Positions 8,701 through 16,505 of a DNA stretch of 44,220 bases are shown here, in pieces (the stretch's first letter is position 1; the number at the start of each line of letters is the position of its first letter). The position numbers were made by a program, and so were the translations under genes. This DNA is from Gammaproteobacteria bacterium. Lineage in GTDB: Bacteria > Pseudomonadota > Gammaproteobacteria > Pseudomonadales > Azotimanducaceae. The stretch lies in the NCBI GenBank assembly GCA_028821125.1, contig JAPPHD010000127.1:1-44220 (forward strand), given 5' to 3'. The notes beneath the pieces are model-generated. The model was not told the origin of the DNA and did not search any database. It saw only the letters and a program-made list of their open reading frames with translations.

Positions 8701-10176
8701 TGCACCCCGTCTCTCGATGGTGGGAACGTGACTGTCGGTGGATGTATCGCTAAGTGGATTGTTCCGCAAATCAACGAAGCTGAATACCGGATATCCCTTG
8801 ATATGTTCATTGTCAGCCAGCGGCTTAATGTTCGAGATTGAGTTGTTGCTGAGAACCAAAAAATCCAGGTGGAAGTTTTCCAGAATCGAAATGTCTGATA
8901 TGAAGTTGAAATCGAGTCCGAGGATTCGTATCCCCGTCAAATCGGCCAACGGTGAAATGTTCTCGATGCGGTTGTCGCCGAGAACCAGATAGCCAAGTTC
9001 GTAGAGGGCCCGCAGCGGCGAGAGATCGGCAATTTTGTTGGTATTCAGAAACAATATACGTAAATCGTTCAACGCCTCTAGCGACGAGATATCGGATATC
9101 GAATTGACGGCGAGATTCAATTCCTGAAGCCCGGTCAGAGCTTTCAGGGGAGACAGATCGGATATCGCGTTTCTTTGCAGGTCCAGTGCGATCACGTTTG
9201 TCAGTTCCGACAACGCCGACAGGTCGTTGATGTTGTTGAATCCCAGGAGCAGCCAGACCAAACGGCCATGCGCAGCGAGTGGCGACAGGTCGGCAATCGC
9301 GTTCGCGCGCAAATGAAGGAGTTCAAGGCCGGATAGATTCTCAAGCGGGGCAAGGTCGGAAATTTGGTTGATATCCAGTTGCAGTTCCACCAGACGCTCA
9401 AGACTGGCTAACGGCGAGAGTTCGGCGATTGAATTGTTGTTCAGTTCCAGAACTTCCAGCCTGGTCAGATTGGACAGTGGCGACAGATCGGATACGAAGT
9501 TCTCATCAAGATTCAACACCCTCAGATTCGACAGTTGAGCCAGAAGCGAAATGTCCGAAACATTGTTGTCCGGAAGCCCCAGTTCTTCGAGGGTCACGAG
9601 GTCGGCAAGGGGCGCGAGGTTTGAAACGAGATTCGATTCTACGATCAGCATCTTCAGTACCTTGAGCCCGGACAGCGGGGAGAGATCGGAGACCAAGCCC
9701 TCGCCCATATTGAGCAACTCGAGATTCGTTGCAAACTCCAGGCCGGTCAGATCGGTGATGCCCGGTGATGCAAGCGTTAGAGCGGTCAGGGATTGCAGGT
9801 CTGCTTTGGTAATTGACTCTTTTTCATGCGTTTTCCGAAGATTTACTCTGAGCTCCTCGCGCAGGACCGGATCAGGAATCTCTATTTCCTGACTGTCGTC
9901 GTCCGTCGGCCGGCTCAGAACGATCCCGCTCTGAACCGGAGGGTGCGACTCCGACAGCGATTCGCGACGCTCGATCCGCAGCCGGATTCGTTCACGATAT
10001 GCTGCTCGGTCGAATTCCAGGGAAAAGTCGCGCACTCCGTCGAGATGCCGGGCAACGAATGTCGGTTTGCCCGTCTCGCCGGCCGGGCTCTCGGCAGCCA
10101 ACAGGCTATCCGTGGTTGCAATCGGCGCCGTTAGGAAAACGATCGTCGTCAGGTAAAATGTGGCCTTAGCTGACAT
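5716..10176 (-). CDS. large exported leucine-rich-repeat protein with PPC-like and C-terminal tandem domains
   Basis: This 1486-residue protein starts with a Sec signal peptide (about residues 1-28, ending LLAAE). Then follow a long block of 22-residue leucine-rich repeats of the SDS22/internalin type (about 128-470, units like LxxLxxLxLxxNxISDLSPL), a PPC-like beta-sandwich (about 498-628, DHGD...DIDMFRLE...LEAGVYHIGI), a second leucine-rich-repeat block (about 663-880) and a second PPC-like domain (about 907-1010). Two copies of a roughly 230-residue module close the protein (about 1021-1248 and 1258-1486), each of two similar halves marked by GVDD/AVDD, GDWRL/GKWRL and HLTNLST. Such proteins are usually surface or secreted binding proteins; no enzyme motif is visible. 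ATG 10176 lacks a clear ribosome-binding site. Composition is AT-richer than the flanking metabolic genes. The ligand is unknown. Confidence 0.93.
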   Translation of the reverse strand: MSAKATFYLTTIVFLTAPIATTDSLLAAESPAGETGKPTFVARHLDGVRDFSLEFDRAAYRERIRLRIERRESLSESHPPVQSGIVLSRPTDDDSQEIEIPDPVLREELRVNLRKTHEKESITKADLQSLTALTLASPGITDLTGLEFATNLELLNMGEGLVSDLSPLSGLKVLKMLIVESNLVSNLAPLADLVTLEELGLPDNNVSDISLLAQLSNLRVLNLDENFVSDLSPLSNLTRLEVLELNNNSIAELSPLASLERLVELQLDINQISDLAPLENLSGLELLHLRANAIADLSPLAAHGRLVWLLLGFNNINDLSALSELTNVIALDLQRNAISDLSPLKALTGLQELNLAVNSISDISSLEALNDLRILFLNTNKIADLSPLRALYELGYLVLGDNRIENISPLADLTGIRILGLDFNFISDISILENFHLDFLVLSNNSISNIKPLADNEHIKGYPVFSFVDLRNNPLSDTSTDSHVPTIERRGATVIYYDDHGDRLEVASSVAFGSVVRGVLSPYYDIDMFRLEIDQPTDVRFFTTSGALLVSVRVAGTDSYDAENAEKQVQLESSAVIQLHDNSGGILVAGDRSRGREHSEFVRRLEAGVYHIGIHSAGGPLSVPYLLNLIDPREEIVDIPDPNLQAILETALNKKPGTAITSVEMMKLTHLRAGTLGISNLSGLEFATNLLELRLDGNRIEDLTPLAGLVHLQSLHLQSNSIADVSPLSRLTDLRVLLLHNNRISDVSALASHYAMNILYLQSNSISDIGALSEMFWLELLFLQNNLVSDVSPLASLSGLTYLNLEGNAVSDISPLSELTELKTLNLASNSISNISPLSALKKLQTLLLQGNQIRDVSPLLPASSRSHYLYAVNFRDNPLSDESINTHIPALQEALSADATIQYLQDDHGDAFDAATALRLGVVQSGTVDRRDLDYFRLVLQETTDLRIVVSGDGIGARLRTENGVEVDSNRSFTRDHDFVTNSRLDSGTYFLEVEDRSHRFHETPYSVIATEFASSTLQVPLLPSSANPVREGFVRLINRGATKRRVNINAVDDGGTQYPLRWVDIEPGHAMHFNTGHLELGQSPDPQWVWERLGTPRGDWRLELHSDADVEVLAYARTADGFVTAMHDAVPRVSGGFWVPTFNPGVNLNQVSSLRIINASAETAKISIKGVDDAGESPGEDVKLVLSPRTVRTITSQELESGEGELDGALGTGTGKWRLVVDADQPVRIMSLLESAEGHFTNLSTTPRNSMEAANEVLLFPSMANPNGWEGFVRVVNHTTESGAVRIEAVDDSGWDYEPVFLTLDANSAVQFNSTDLELGNPSKNLPAGVGSGSGDWRLTLSSSLDMEVLAYIRTASGFLTSMHDLVRRAGRNHEVSIFNPGGNTNQVSYLRLINPGENAAEVVVNGVDDGGESPGNPVTLSVAGNAVRTLSAQELEWSGEGLVGGLGDGTGKWRLTIATDRPIRVMNLLQSPTGHLTNLSTTR

Positions 10177-10405
10177 CGTCGTCGTGACTAGTATGCGCTC
10201 ACCGCGCAGAAAGTCCGGCTTCTGGCCCTGGAAGATGTCTCGGAGGGACCTGAGCCAATAATTCAGAAGTTCCTACCATGACCTGGCAGCAATATTGTGC
10301 AAAGACAGTTAAAGGCGTTAATCCACCCGCGTCGATCGTTCTGATTGCCGACTCCCCAATCGAGCCAGTAAGCGTATCTTCGACCGGACAGGACACTAGG
10401 ACAGA

Positions 10406-10430
10406 GCATAACGGTAGTACAGCGTTATGC
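10406..10430. other. 8-bp perfect inverted repeat upstream of the LRR gene
   Basis: GCATAACG (10406-10413) and CGTTATGC (10423-10430) are separated by 9 bases in the 374-base gap 10177-10550, between a lipoprotein gene and the LRR gene. It has no T-run on either strand, so it may be an operator rather than a terminator. I see no gene in the rest of this gap. Confidence 0.5.
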
Positions 10431-10550
10431 CGGGTCGGATAGCCTCATTATCCTTTTTTGGGGCGCTTGACAAAATTGTGCGTGTCCACAAAATTCGAGA
10501 GTTCGTCATGGCGCCCCGCGACACTCCTCCGGTAGCACGCGGTTGCCTTT

Positions 10551-11108
10551 TCAAGGGTTTTTCTCAACAGAGTCGATGATCTGCAAAACGTGATCACGAT
10601 AGTTCGGAAAGTAATGTTGCCGAGCACCAGTATAAAGAATGAGGTAGAGCTTCGCCTCGTATATGGTACCTGCGGCGATGCCTTCCATCTCCAGCCCCTC
10701 CTCGGTGAGAAAAGTGAGATCGAACCTGAATCCGGGAAACGATCCGAAATCGATGGGTTCGAGATTGGATCCTTCAACATTGACGGCACCAATGTTGCTC
10801 AACGTGTCGACAACCAATTCCTGCACCTCGGTAGCGGTCATGCCGCTGTCGAATAGTGGCACGTCGTCTTCCTTGAGGTCCATCAGGTTCTGGCCATTTT
10901 CGACGCCGTCGACAAAACGTAGCGAATGCAGCCTGTATCCATCGATGCTCCACGTCTCAATTCGGCCAATTCGATAGCGGCTCCAAGTGATCTGGGGGTC
11001 AACGGAGAATGCCTCGGAGACCCGATAGGGGCCCGCATTAATGACCGTATAGGCGGAACAAGCTCCAACCAGGAGCACCGCAAGTGCCAGTGCCGGTATC
11101 TTTTTCAT
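10551..11108 (-). CDS. putative lipoprotein, unknown function
   Basis: I do not recognise this 185-residue family. It begins MKKIPALALAVLLVGACSAY, a clear lipoprotein signal with lipobox cysteine at residue 17, so the mature protein should be anchored to a membrane. The rest is a compact alpha/beta-looking domain without a known motif; the segment GFRFDLTFLTEEGLEMEG suggests beta strands. It begins 13 bases after the M48 protease gene, and its ribosome-binding site (AGGAAG) overlaps that gene's stop, so the two are almost certainly co-transcribed and may act together at the envelope. Confidence 0.8.
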   Translation of the reverse strand: MKKIPALALAVLLVGACSAYTVINAGPYRVSEAFSVDPQITWSRYRIGRIETWSIDGYRLHSLRFVDGVENGQNLMDLKEDDVPLFDSGMTATEVQELVVDTLSNIGAVNVEGSNLEPIDFGSFPGFRFDLTFLTEEGLEMEGIAAGTIYEAKLYLILYTGARQHYFPNYRDHVLQIIDSVEKNP

Positions 11109-11121
11109 GAGGTTTTTCTTC

Positions 11122-12282
11122 CTAGATGTCGTTCAGATACGTTTCAACCATGTCGCGGTCATCGGCTTCGGTCGCCACGGTCAGATAGTTCTGGAAACTG
11201 CGGCGCGCCATCTCAGCCTCCCCCAATTTCCGGTACACGAGCCCCAGAGAACGATGGGTTTCCGCCGGGGCTTTCCCGGTGTCAATGGCAACAAGGTACG
11301 AATCCACGGCCTTGCGCCGGTTTGCTTCCTCTCCGCTCAGTCTGTAGACCTCTCCCAAGAAGTAACTCAACTCCGCGGGAGAATCGCCTCTGGCAAGCAA
11401 TCGCTTGAGCAGAACTTCGGTAGCGTCGAAGCGCCGCAGCCGGACTTCGTCACGCAGCCACTTGAACCTGTTCGATGCGGTGAGCGCAAGAAACTCGCTG
11501 TCATTGCGGAGCGGCGGACGAATCCGGTCGGGCCCCGCGCTGGCGCGCTCGCGCAGCAGAGCCACTCTCTCCTTTGTGCTCGGGTGCGTCGCGAAGAAAA
11601 TCGACGGTTCGTCTTCGTCCTCCGCTTCACGCTCCACTTCCAGTGACTGCCATATCCTTACCGCCTCGTGGGGATCGTAGCCGGCCGCAACCATCATGTT
11701 CAGACCCAGGTCATCAGCTTCTCGCTCCTGGTCTCGAGAGAACGCGAAAACCGAACTCAATGCGAGCAATTGCGCCAGGTTTGCTGAATAACCGCCACCG
11801 CCAAGTGCGGTAACAAGCGTAAAGTAAGCCATCACGCTGCTTTTGTTGCGATAGTCCCGCCAGATGGTTACGGAATGGCGACGAACAAAATGACTGACTT
11901 CATGACCGAGTATGTAGGCAAGCTGAGCTTCGTTGTCCGCGCGCAGTATAAGACCGGTCCACACCTGCATGAATCCGTTCGGCGACATCGTTGCGTTGAA
12001 ATGGGGAGTGTCGACGATATAGGTGCGTATGTCGGAACACATCAAAGGCGCGATTCTGCACACAATGTCGGTGACGTACTCGTTCAGATCCGGATCGTTC
12101 ACAAGGCGGCCGGACGAGATCACGCTCTGCTCGTACTTGTCAGAAAGCATCCAAAGGCCAGCTTCGTCGGTATGGATCGCCGGCCGCTCGCCCGGAGCGA
12201 GGTCCTGCGGTTCATCCGTCGTCGCGCAACCGGCGGCCAGTACCACGGCGATCGCGAGCAACTGAAGTAAAGGCGTGTTCAC
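11122..12282 (-). CDS. M48-family zinc metalloprotease lipoprotein with C-terminal TPR region
   Basis: This 386-residue protein has a lipoprotein signal (VVLAAGCATT, cysteine 19) followed by an M48 peptidase domain. The zinc motif HEVSH spans residues 127-131, and the downstream glutamate ligand lies in the typical QEREADDLGLNMM. The C-terminal part (about 290-386) has TPR-like helices (YFLGEVYRLSG, HRSLGLVYRKLGEAEMARRS). This layout resembles BepA/LoiP-type periplasmic proteases that control outer-membrane protein quality. Translation begins at GTG 12282, overlapping the stop of the upstream lipoprotein gene by four bases (GTGA), so the genes are coupled. Confidence 0.92.
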   Translation of the reverse strand: MNTPLLQLLAIAVVLAAGCATTDEPQDLAPGERPAIHTDEAGLWMLSDKYEQSVISSGRLVNDPDLNEYVTDIVCRIAPLMCSDIRTYIVDTPHFNATMSPNGFMQVWTGLILRADNEAQLAYILGHEVSHFVRRHSVTIWRDYRNKSSVMAYFTLVTALGGGGYSANLAQLLALSSVFAFSRDQEREADDLGLNMMVAAGYDPHEAVRIWQSLEVEREAEDEDEPSIFFATHPSTKERVALLRERASAGPDRIRPPLRNDSEFLALTASNRFKWLRDEVRLRRFDATEVLLKRLLARGDSPAELSYFLGEVYRLSGEEANRRKAVDSYLVAIDTGKAPAETHRSLGLVYRKLGEAEMARRSFQNYLTVATEADDRDMVETYLNDI

Positions 12283-13040
12283 AAAATCGGCAGTTCGGAC
12301 ATCAGTGTCTCTACCGCACGACTAGCCGGCTCGGCTTCGCGCAGCGTGCCGCCCGTGGGAGTTCGAAGCCAATTGAACCAGACAACGTCGCCACTTCGCA
12401 GATCTACCAGTGACGAAAACGCCACTTGGCGGCGGGTCGGGACGCCAACACCGAAAAAGGCTCCAATCAACATGACACCAACCCGACCGCTGGTTGCATA
12501 GCTGTCATGGAGATAAACGAAAAGAGCGTAGTCCGCGCCGGATTGTTCTCGTATTTCACGCACCGATTCCGCTCCAAGCGTCCAGTCGAACCGGTTGGAT
12601 TTCGAGGGTAGGGTCTGCGGAACGAGAAACTTGTACTCGACAATAGATGTGCCGACCAGTTCGTAGAGCTTGTTGACTTGATCCAAGGAATGAGCGATCT
12701 CGGATTCCTGCCTGACGGAGTCGTACCGGATCACTTCGGCGCCTGTTTGTTCAAGGAGCTCAGTCAACGCGCTGTTTACATGCCCGAAGCCTTTTTCTGT
12801 CCACTCGGCGTCCGGCTCATGCAACCCGCCGGCGGTCAGTCTGGACAACTGCACGTCTGGCTTCATCAAAAGTACTTTCGTCGCCGGGATGCGATCCGGA
12901 ATGTCAGGGCGCATCAACACGTTGGTCGCACAACCCCCTGCGATCAGGGCGACGCAAAGCAACACGGCGAATGCGGGCCCCTGTCGCAGGACACTCGACC
13001 TTTGTTCTCGTCTAACAGCGAGTACGCGCACTTCTCGCAT
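12279..13040 (-). CDS. putative lipoprotein, unknown function
   Basis: This 253-residue protein has an unusually long basic N-region, then a hydrophobic stretch and the lipobox IAGGC (cysteine 37), so it is probably a lipoprotein. I do not recognise the mature domain. It has an alternating beta/alpha look (KVLLMKPDVQLSRL, SGADYALFVYLHDSYA, VDLRSGDVVWFNW) reminiscent of small periplasmic proteins that accompany envelope systems, but no named family can be assigned. ATG 13040 has a good ribosome-binding site (GGGAGGG). It is the first gene of the minus-strand operon that includes the M48 protease and the second lipoprotein. Confidence 0.78.
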   Translation of the reverse strand: MREVRVLAVRREQRSSVLRQGPAFAVLLCVALIAGGCATNVLMRPDIPDRIPATKVLLMKPDVQLSRLTAGGLHEPDAEWTEKGFGHVNSALTELLEQTGAEVIRYDSVRQESEIAHSLDQVNKLYELVGTSIVEYKFLVPQTLPSKSNRFDWTLGAESVREIREQSGADYALFVYLHDSYATSGRVGVMLIGAFFGVGVPTRRQVAFSSLVDLRSGDVVWFNWLRTPTGGTLREAEPASRAVETLMSELPIL

Positions 13041-13171
13041 ATTGAATTTTCCCTCCCGCTTGATTCCCGGATCGCGAACCAGGATTTAAACGCGACCGCC
13101 TCGGCGCGCGGCTCGACGATTAGCATCCTTCGAAAAAGGATGGACGCTAGGCAATCGCATTTCAAGTGCAG

Positions 13172-13408
13172 GCCGCTGCGGCGGTACGGGGCTTCGACGC
13201 GGTCGTTGCTGACATGCGCTAGGGCGAGTTCCCAGACCTCGCGCGACGCCTCGGTGCATTCGGTGGCCCAGTCCCGGAAGCTGGAGCGGAACCCGTGCGG
13301 CACGGCGTCGATGCCGACCTTGCGCAGGACTTTCGACATTCCGGACTGGCTGGGCATCCGCCCTGTGGCGCTGGAGGCGAACCGGTGCGCCGGCGCGCCG
13401 GGGGGAAA
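13172..13408 (-). pseudogene. C-terminal remnant of a P4-type tyrosine integrase
   Basis: The minus-strand frame reads HGFRSSFRDWATE, then VWELALAHVSNDRVEAPYRRS. These are the active-site Arg, His and Tyr segments of phage-type site-specific recombinases of the P4/DUF4102 group. The N-terminal DNA-binding part and most of the catalytic core are missing. Homology also stops right after YRRS, where the usual LFEKRR ending is replaced by unrelated sequence. The upstream end meets the stop codon of the HDAC gene in the same frame. It is a dead fragment marking an old integration event. Confidence 0.85.
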
Positions 13409-13411
13409 CTG

Positions 13412-14317
13412 CTAGAGCAAACCCCGCACGTGCAGTGCCGCCGAGCGGGCCAGGGCATCCAGGTTGTAGCCGCCCTCCAGCGTCGACACGATACGCCCCG
13501 CGGCGAAGCGTTCGGCGGCATCGACGATGAAACGGGTGATCCAGAGATAATCGTCGTCCTGCAGTTCGAGCCCGGCCAGCGGATCTTCCGCATGGGCGTC
13601 GAAACCGGCCGAGACCAGGATCAGTTCCGGGCGGTGCGATTCGAGGGCCGGCAGCCAGTCCCGTTCCACCGCCATGCGGTAGGCGGCGCTGCCCGTCCCG
13701 GCCGGCAGCGGCGTGTTCACGATGTTGGGGCGATCCACCTGCTGGCGAATTCCGGGATAGTACGGATACTGAAAGCTGGAACAGACCAGCGCTTCCGGCC
13801 GGTCGGCGAACATCTCCACCGTGCCGTTGCCGTGATGCACATCGAAATCAAGAATCGCGACCCGGTCGAGGTCGTCCAGGGCCCGGTCGGCGCCCACCGC
13901 GACGCTGTTGAAGAAACAGAATCCCATGGCGGTTGCGGATTCCGCGTGATGACCGGGTGGGCGCACGGCGCAGAATGCCCGCTTCGAGGTGCCGTCGAGC
14001 GCGTGCTCCACAGCCTGGACCACTGCCCCCGCGGCGAGTCGCGCGGCCCGCTCGGAGCCCGGGCTCAACACTGTGTCCGCATCCACGCGGACATGTCCTT
14101 CCCTGGGGCTCGTCGCGGCGACCGCTTCGATGTAGAAAGGGTCGTGCACGCGGGCCAGGGCGTCGTTTCCCGCAACCGCCGGCTCCACGACCGACAGTTC
14201 ATCCATGAGGCCCTCGACCTGCAGACGGTCGAGAACGGCCGTCAACCGGTCGGGGCGTTCCGGGTGCCCGGGCGGGGTATCGTGCAGACGGCACTCGGGG
14301 TGCGTGAACAGTTCCAT
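13412..14317 (-). CDS. histone-deacetylase-family (acetylpolyamine amidohydrolase-like) enzyme
   Basis: This roughly 300-residue protein belongs to the zinc-dependent deacetylase superfamily that includes bacterial HDAC-like amidohydrolases and acetylpolyamine amidohydrolases. These remove acetyl groups from lysine or polyamine substrates. The active-site elements are intact: RPPGHHA (catalytic histidines), GFCFFNSVA, DFDVHHGNGT (zinc-binding Asp and His), SAGFDAHAEDPLAG (second zinc Asp) and LEGGYN. I start at ATG 14317; an in-frame TTG at 14323 has a better-spaced AGAGG and may be used instead. The in vivo substrate cannot be inferred from neighbours. Confidence 0.94.
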   Translation of the reverse strand: MELFTHPECRLHDTPPGHPERPDRLTAVLDRLQVEGLMDELSVVEPAVAGNDALARVHDPFYIEAVAATSPREGHVRVDADTVLSPGSERAARLAAGAVVQAVEHALDGTSKRAFCAVRPPGHHAESATAMGFCFFNSVAVGADRALDDLDRVAILDFDVHHGNGTVEMFADRPEALVCSSFQYPYYPGIRQQVDRPNIVNTPLPAGTGSAAYRMAVERDWLPALESHRPELILVSAGFDAHAEDPLAGLELQDDDYLWITRFIVDAAERFAAGRIVSTLEGGYNLDALARSAALHVRGLL

Positions 14318-14544
14318 CTGCAAACGATACCTCTACCCGGCGAATTGCACCAATCCGCTTATTGAGTTCACGACTTTCATCGGCTTTCGACTTGCGTCCT
14401 GTCCCACAAGTTTCTTGCACTTCAGCGCGCCGCACGGGGCCTGCGGCGGCGTTGCGACCCTTGGTAATGGGGCGGGCCAGGCCGGCAACCTCCGGAATGC
14501 GGTCTACGCAACAAGCCCCGCGTTCGCGCGGGAGGCGTTCGCGG

Positions 14545-15990
14545 TCACGTGCTCGCCAGCAACTCGCCGACCCGGTCCATCATCTCGTCCTTGTCGTAGA
14601 GGTCGTAGTAGATGGACGCCATGACGTTCTGCGGCCCGAAAAAGAACCGCTCGTAGAGCACCTGCCGGTTGCCGAACCCGGAAACGGCCACGTCGTGGGC
14701 GAGGCGGAACAGGGCCACCCGGTCCCGGCTGTCGAGGTTGACCTGCTGGAAGTAGCGCTCCACGTCGCCGGCGATGTCGTTGCCGAAATCCGATTCGCAG
14801 GGCGTTGCCACCAGCGAGCTCGACCCGATCATGTGCACGGTTTCGATGAGTTTGGGATACAGGCGGGGAAACAGGTTCCGGGACGTATCGAGCGGCCGCC
14901 GTTGCGGAATGTACAGCCCCCACTTGTCCTGTTCCGGCTGTTGTTCCGCACTGAACAGCAGCGCGCGCACGGTCTCCGCGATCCACATGGCTTGGGCGAT
15001 CTGCCCCTTGACGTTCATGTCGCGGTCCTTGCCCGATGCCCTGGCCATGGCGCACAGCAGGCCGACGACGAACTCCGCCTTGGCCAGCTTGCCGCAGGCC
15101 ACCTGGTGCATCATGTGCACCACGGCGTTGGTTTCGGCGAACGCCCGGTTGCAGAGCAGCGGGTCTCCGTACATGAACACGCGCTCCCAGGGAATTAGAA
15201 CGTTGTCGAAGACCACCACCGCGTCCATCTCCTCGAAGCGGGAGGCCAGCGGTGCATCGAAGGTGGACTTGCCCGAGTCGTAGGTGTCGCGGCAGATCAT
15301 GCGCAGGCCCGGCGTGTCGATGGGCAGCGTGAACGCGAAGGCGAAGGGAACGTTCTCTTCGGAAGCCTTGAGCAGCGTGGAGGGAAACACCTCGATCTCA
15401 TTCGCAAGGGGCCCAAGGGTCGCCAGGAGCCGCGCCCCGTTGACGACGATGCCGGCATCGGTTTCCTTGACCGCCTTCAGAGCCACCTCGGGGCTCGACC
15501 GCCCCTGCCGCGCCAGTTCGGCGTTGAACTGGGGGTTGACCAGCGTGTGGGTCAGCACGTAGTCGCGGCCCCGCGCCTCTTCGTAGTACGCGCGCATGTT
15601 GGCCGCGAAGTCCACCGCTCCGCCGTTCTCGTTGAGGAATTCGGCCGCGCCCGCGAAGGCGGTGACCGATGCGTTCTTGTAATCGGGGGTGCGCCCGAGC
15701 ATGCCGTTGGACCACCTGGCCCACTCGTAACAGGCCGCGCCCCGGCGCCGTACATCCTCGGCGCTCCTCGGCAGCAGGAAAGACATCGGGTAACGCTCGC
15801 CGTTCTCGACGAAGGTCATCCTGTCGAGCAGCCCCGCTTCCTGTTGCCGGTCGATAAAGTCAGCGAGGGTCCCGGCACCGCGGGCGAGGCCGGGCTCCCG
15901 GGTCACGTCTTCTACCCGCTTGCCGTGCATCCACACATCGCGCCCGTCGCGCAACGACTCCAGGTACTGCGAACCGCTCTTGATTGCCAT
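14545..15990 (-). CDS. HpaB-family FADH2-dependent monooxygenase (4-hydroxyphenylacetate 3-hydroxylase type)
   Basis: This 481-residue protein is the oxygenase of a two-component flavin monooxygenase, which hydroxylates phenolic or related rings using FADH2 from a separate reductase. Typical family segments are SYLESL-like QYLESLRDGRDVW at the N-terminus, DYVLTHTLVNPQ, IVVNGARLLATLGPLANE, FDNVLIPWERVFMYGD and the C-terminal GNRQVLYERFFFGP. No flavin reductase gene is adjacent, so the partner must lie elsewhere. A MarR regulator starts 500 bases upstream in the same orientation, as in aromatic degradation clusters. The exact substrate is unknown. Confidence 0.92.
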   Translation of the reverse strand: MAIKSGSQYLESLRDGRDVWMHGKRVEDVTREPGLARGAGTLADFIDRQQEAGLLDRMTFVENGERYPMSFLLPRSAEDVRRRGAACYEWARWSNGMLGRTPDYKNASVTAFAGAAEFLNENGGAVDFAANMRAYYEEARGRDYVLTHTLVNPQFNAELARQGRSSPEVALKAVKETDAGIVVNGARLLATLGPLANEIEVFPSTLLKASEENVPFAFAFTLPIDTPGLRMICRDTYDSGKSTFDAPLASRFEEMDAVVVFDNVLIPWERVFMYGDPLLCNRAFAETNAVVHMMHQVACGKLAKAEFVVGLLCAMARASGKDRDMNVKGQIAQAMWIAETVRALLFSAEQQPEQDKWGLYIPQRRPLDTSRNLFPRLYPKLIETVHMIGSSSLVATPCESDFGNDIAGDVERYFQQVNLDSRDRVALFRLAHDVAVSGFGNRQVLYERFFFGPQNVMASIYYDLYDKDEMMDRVGELLAST

Positions 15991-16036
15991 CTGCCTGCTC
16001 CTTGGGTTGCTCGTCCGATTCCGGCGCGGCCGCGGA

Positions 16037-16489
16037 CTACCAAACGGCCCCGACCTCGCCCTCCGCCGCCCGGGCGTGCCCGGCTATCTTGTGCAGCGTG
16101 GCCTTGAGCGCCGCCCACTCGCTCTCGCTGACCGTGCTTTCGAGGCGGGAGTACGCCGCGTCCACCAGGGGCGTGACCCTGGATTTCAGCGCCTTGCCCC
16201 GGGCGGTGAGGCATATCCTGACCACCCGCCTGTCGGTCCGGGAGCGCCGCCGCTCGACCAGCCCGTCACGTTGCAGCCGGTCGACCACGCCCACCAGGCT
16301 GGGCGCCTGGATGAGGGTCTTTTCCGACAGCGCCAGCAACGGCCTGGCGTCCCGTTCCCACAACACGCGCAGCACGCGCCATTGCTGTTCGGTGAGGCCG
16401 AAGCTCGCGAAGATGCCCCTGAACGGCGGCATGACGGCGTCGAGAGTGTGATAGAGAACCATGGGAAGAGAGGATTCGAACGGCTTCAT
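16037..16489 (-). CDS. MarR-family transcriptional regulator
   Basis: This 150-residue protein has the MarR winged-helix layout: N-terminal dimerisation helix, then LTEQQWRVLRVLWE, the recognition region TLIQAPSLVGVVDRLQRDGLVERRRSRTDRR, and LTARGKAL after the wing. It most resembles HpaR/HpcR-type regulators of aromatic-compound genes. It lies 46 bases upstream of the HpaB-type gene on the same strand and probably controls it. A perfect AT-rich inverted repeat begins 17 bases upstream of its start and is the likely autoregulatory operator. Confidence 0.93.
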   Translation of the reverse strand: MKPFESSLPMVLYHTLDAVMPPFRGIFASFGLTEQQWRVLRVLWERDARPLLALSEKTLIQAPSLVGVVDRLQRDGLVERRRSRTDRRVVRICLTARGKALKSRVTPLVDAAYSRLESTVSESEWAALKATLHKIAGHARAAEGEVGAVW

Positions 16490-16505
16490 CGAGCGGAGAC
16501 GGCTA

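Noticed and set aside
5716-10176. Repeated 66-base periodicity taken as a CRISPR or tandem DNA array
   Set aside because: The periodicity comes from 22-residue leucine-rich repeats in one open frame; the DNA units are diverged and there are no spacers.
5716-10176. Internalin-like virulence factor
   Set aside because: The repeat type is shared by many bacterial surface proteins, and there is no LPXTG anchor or other internalin feature; host invasion cannot be inferred.
10199-10396. 65-codon minus-strand frame upstream of the LRR gene
   Set aside because: No signal, motif or ribosome-binding site, and no similarity I recognise; it is probably part of the LRR gene leader region.
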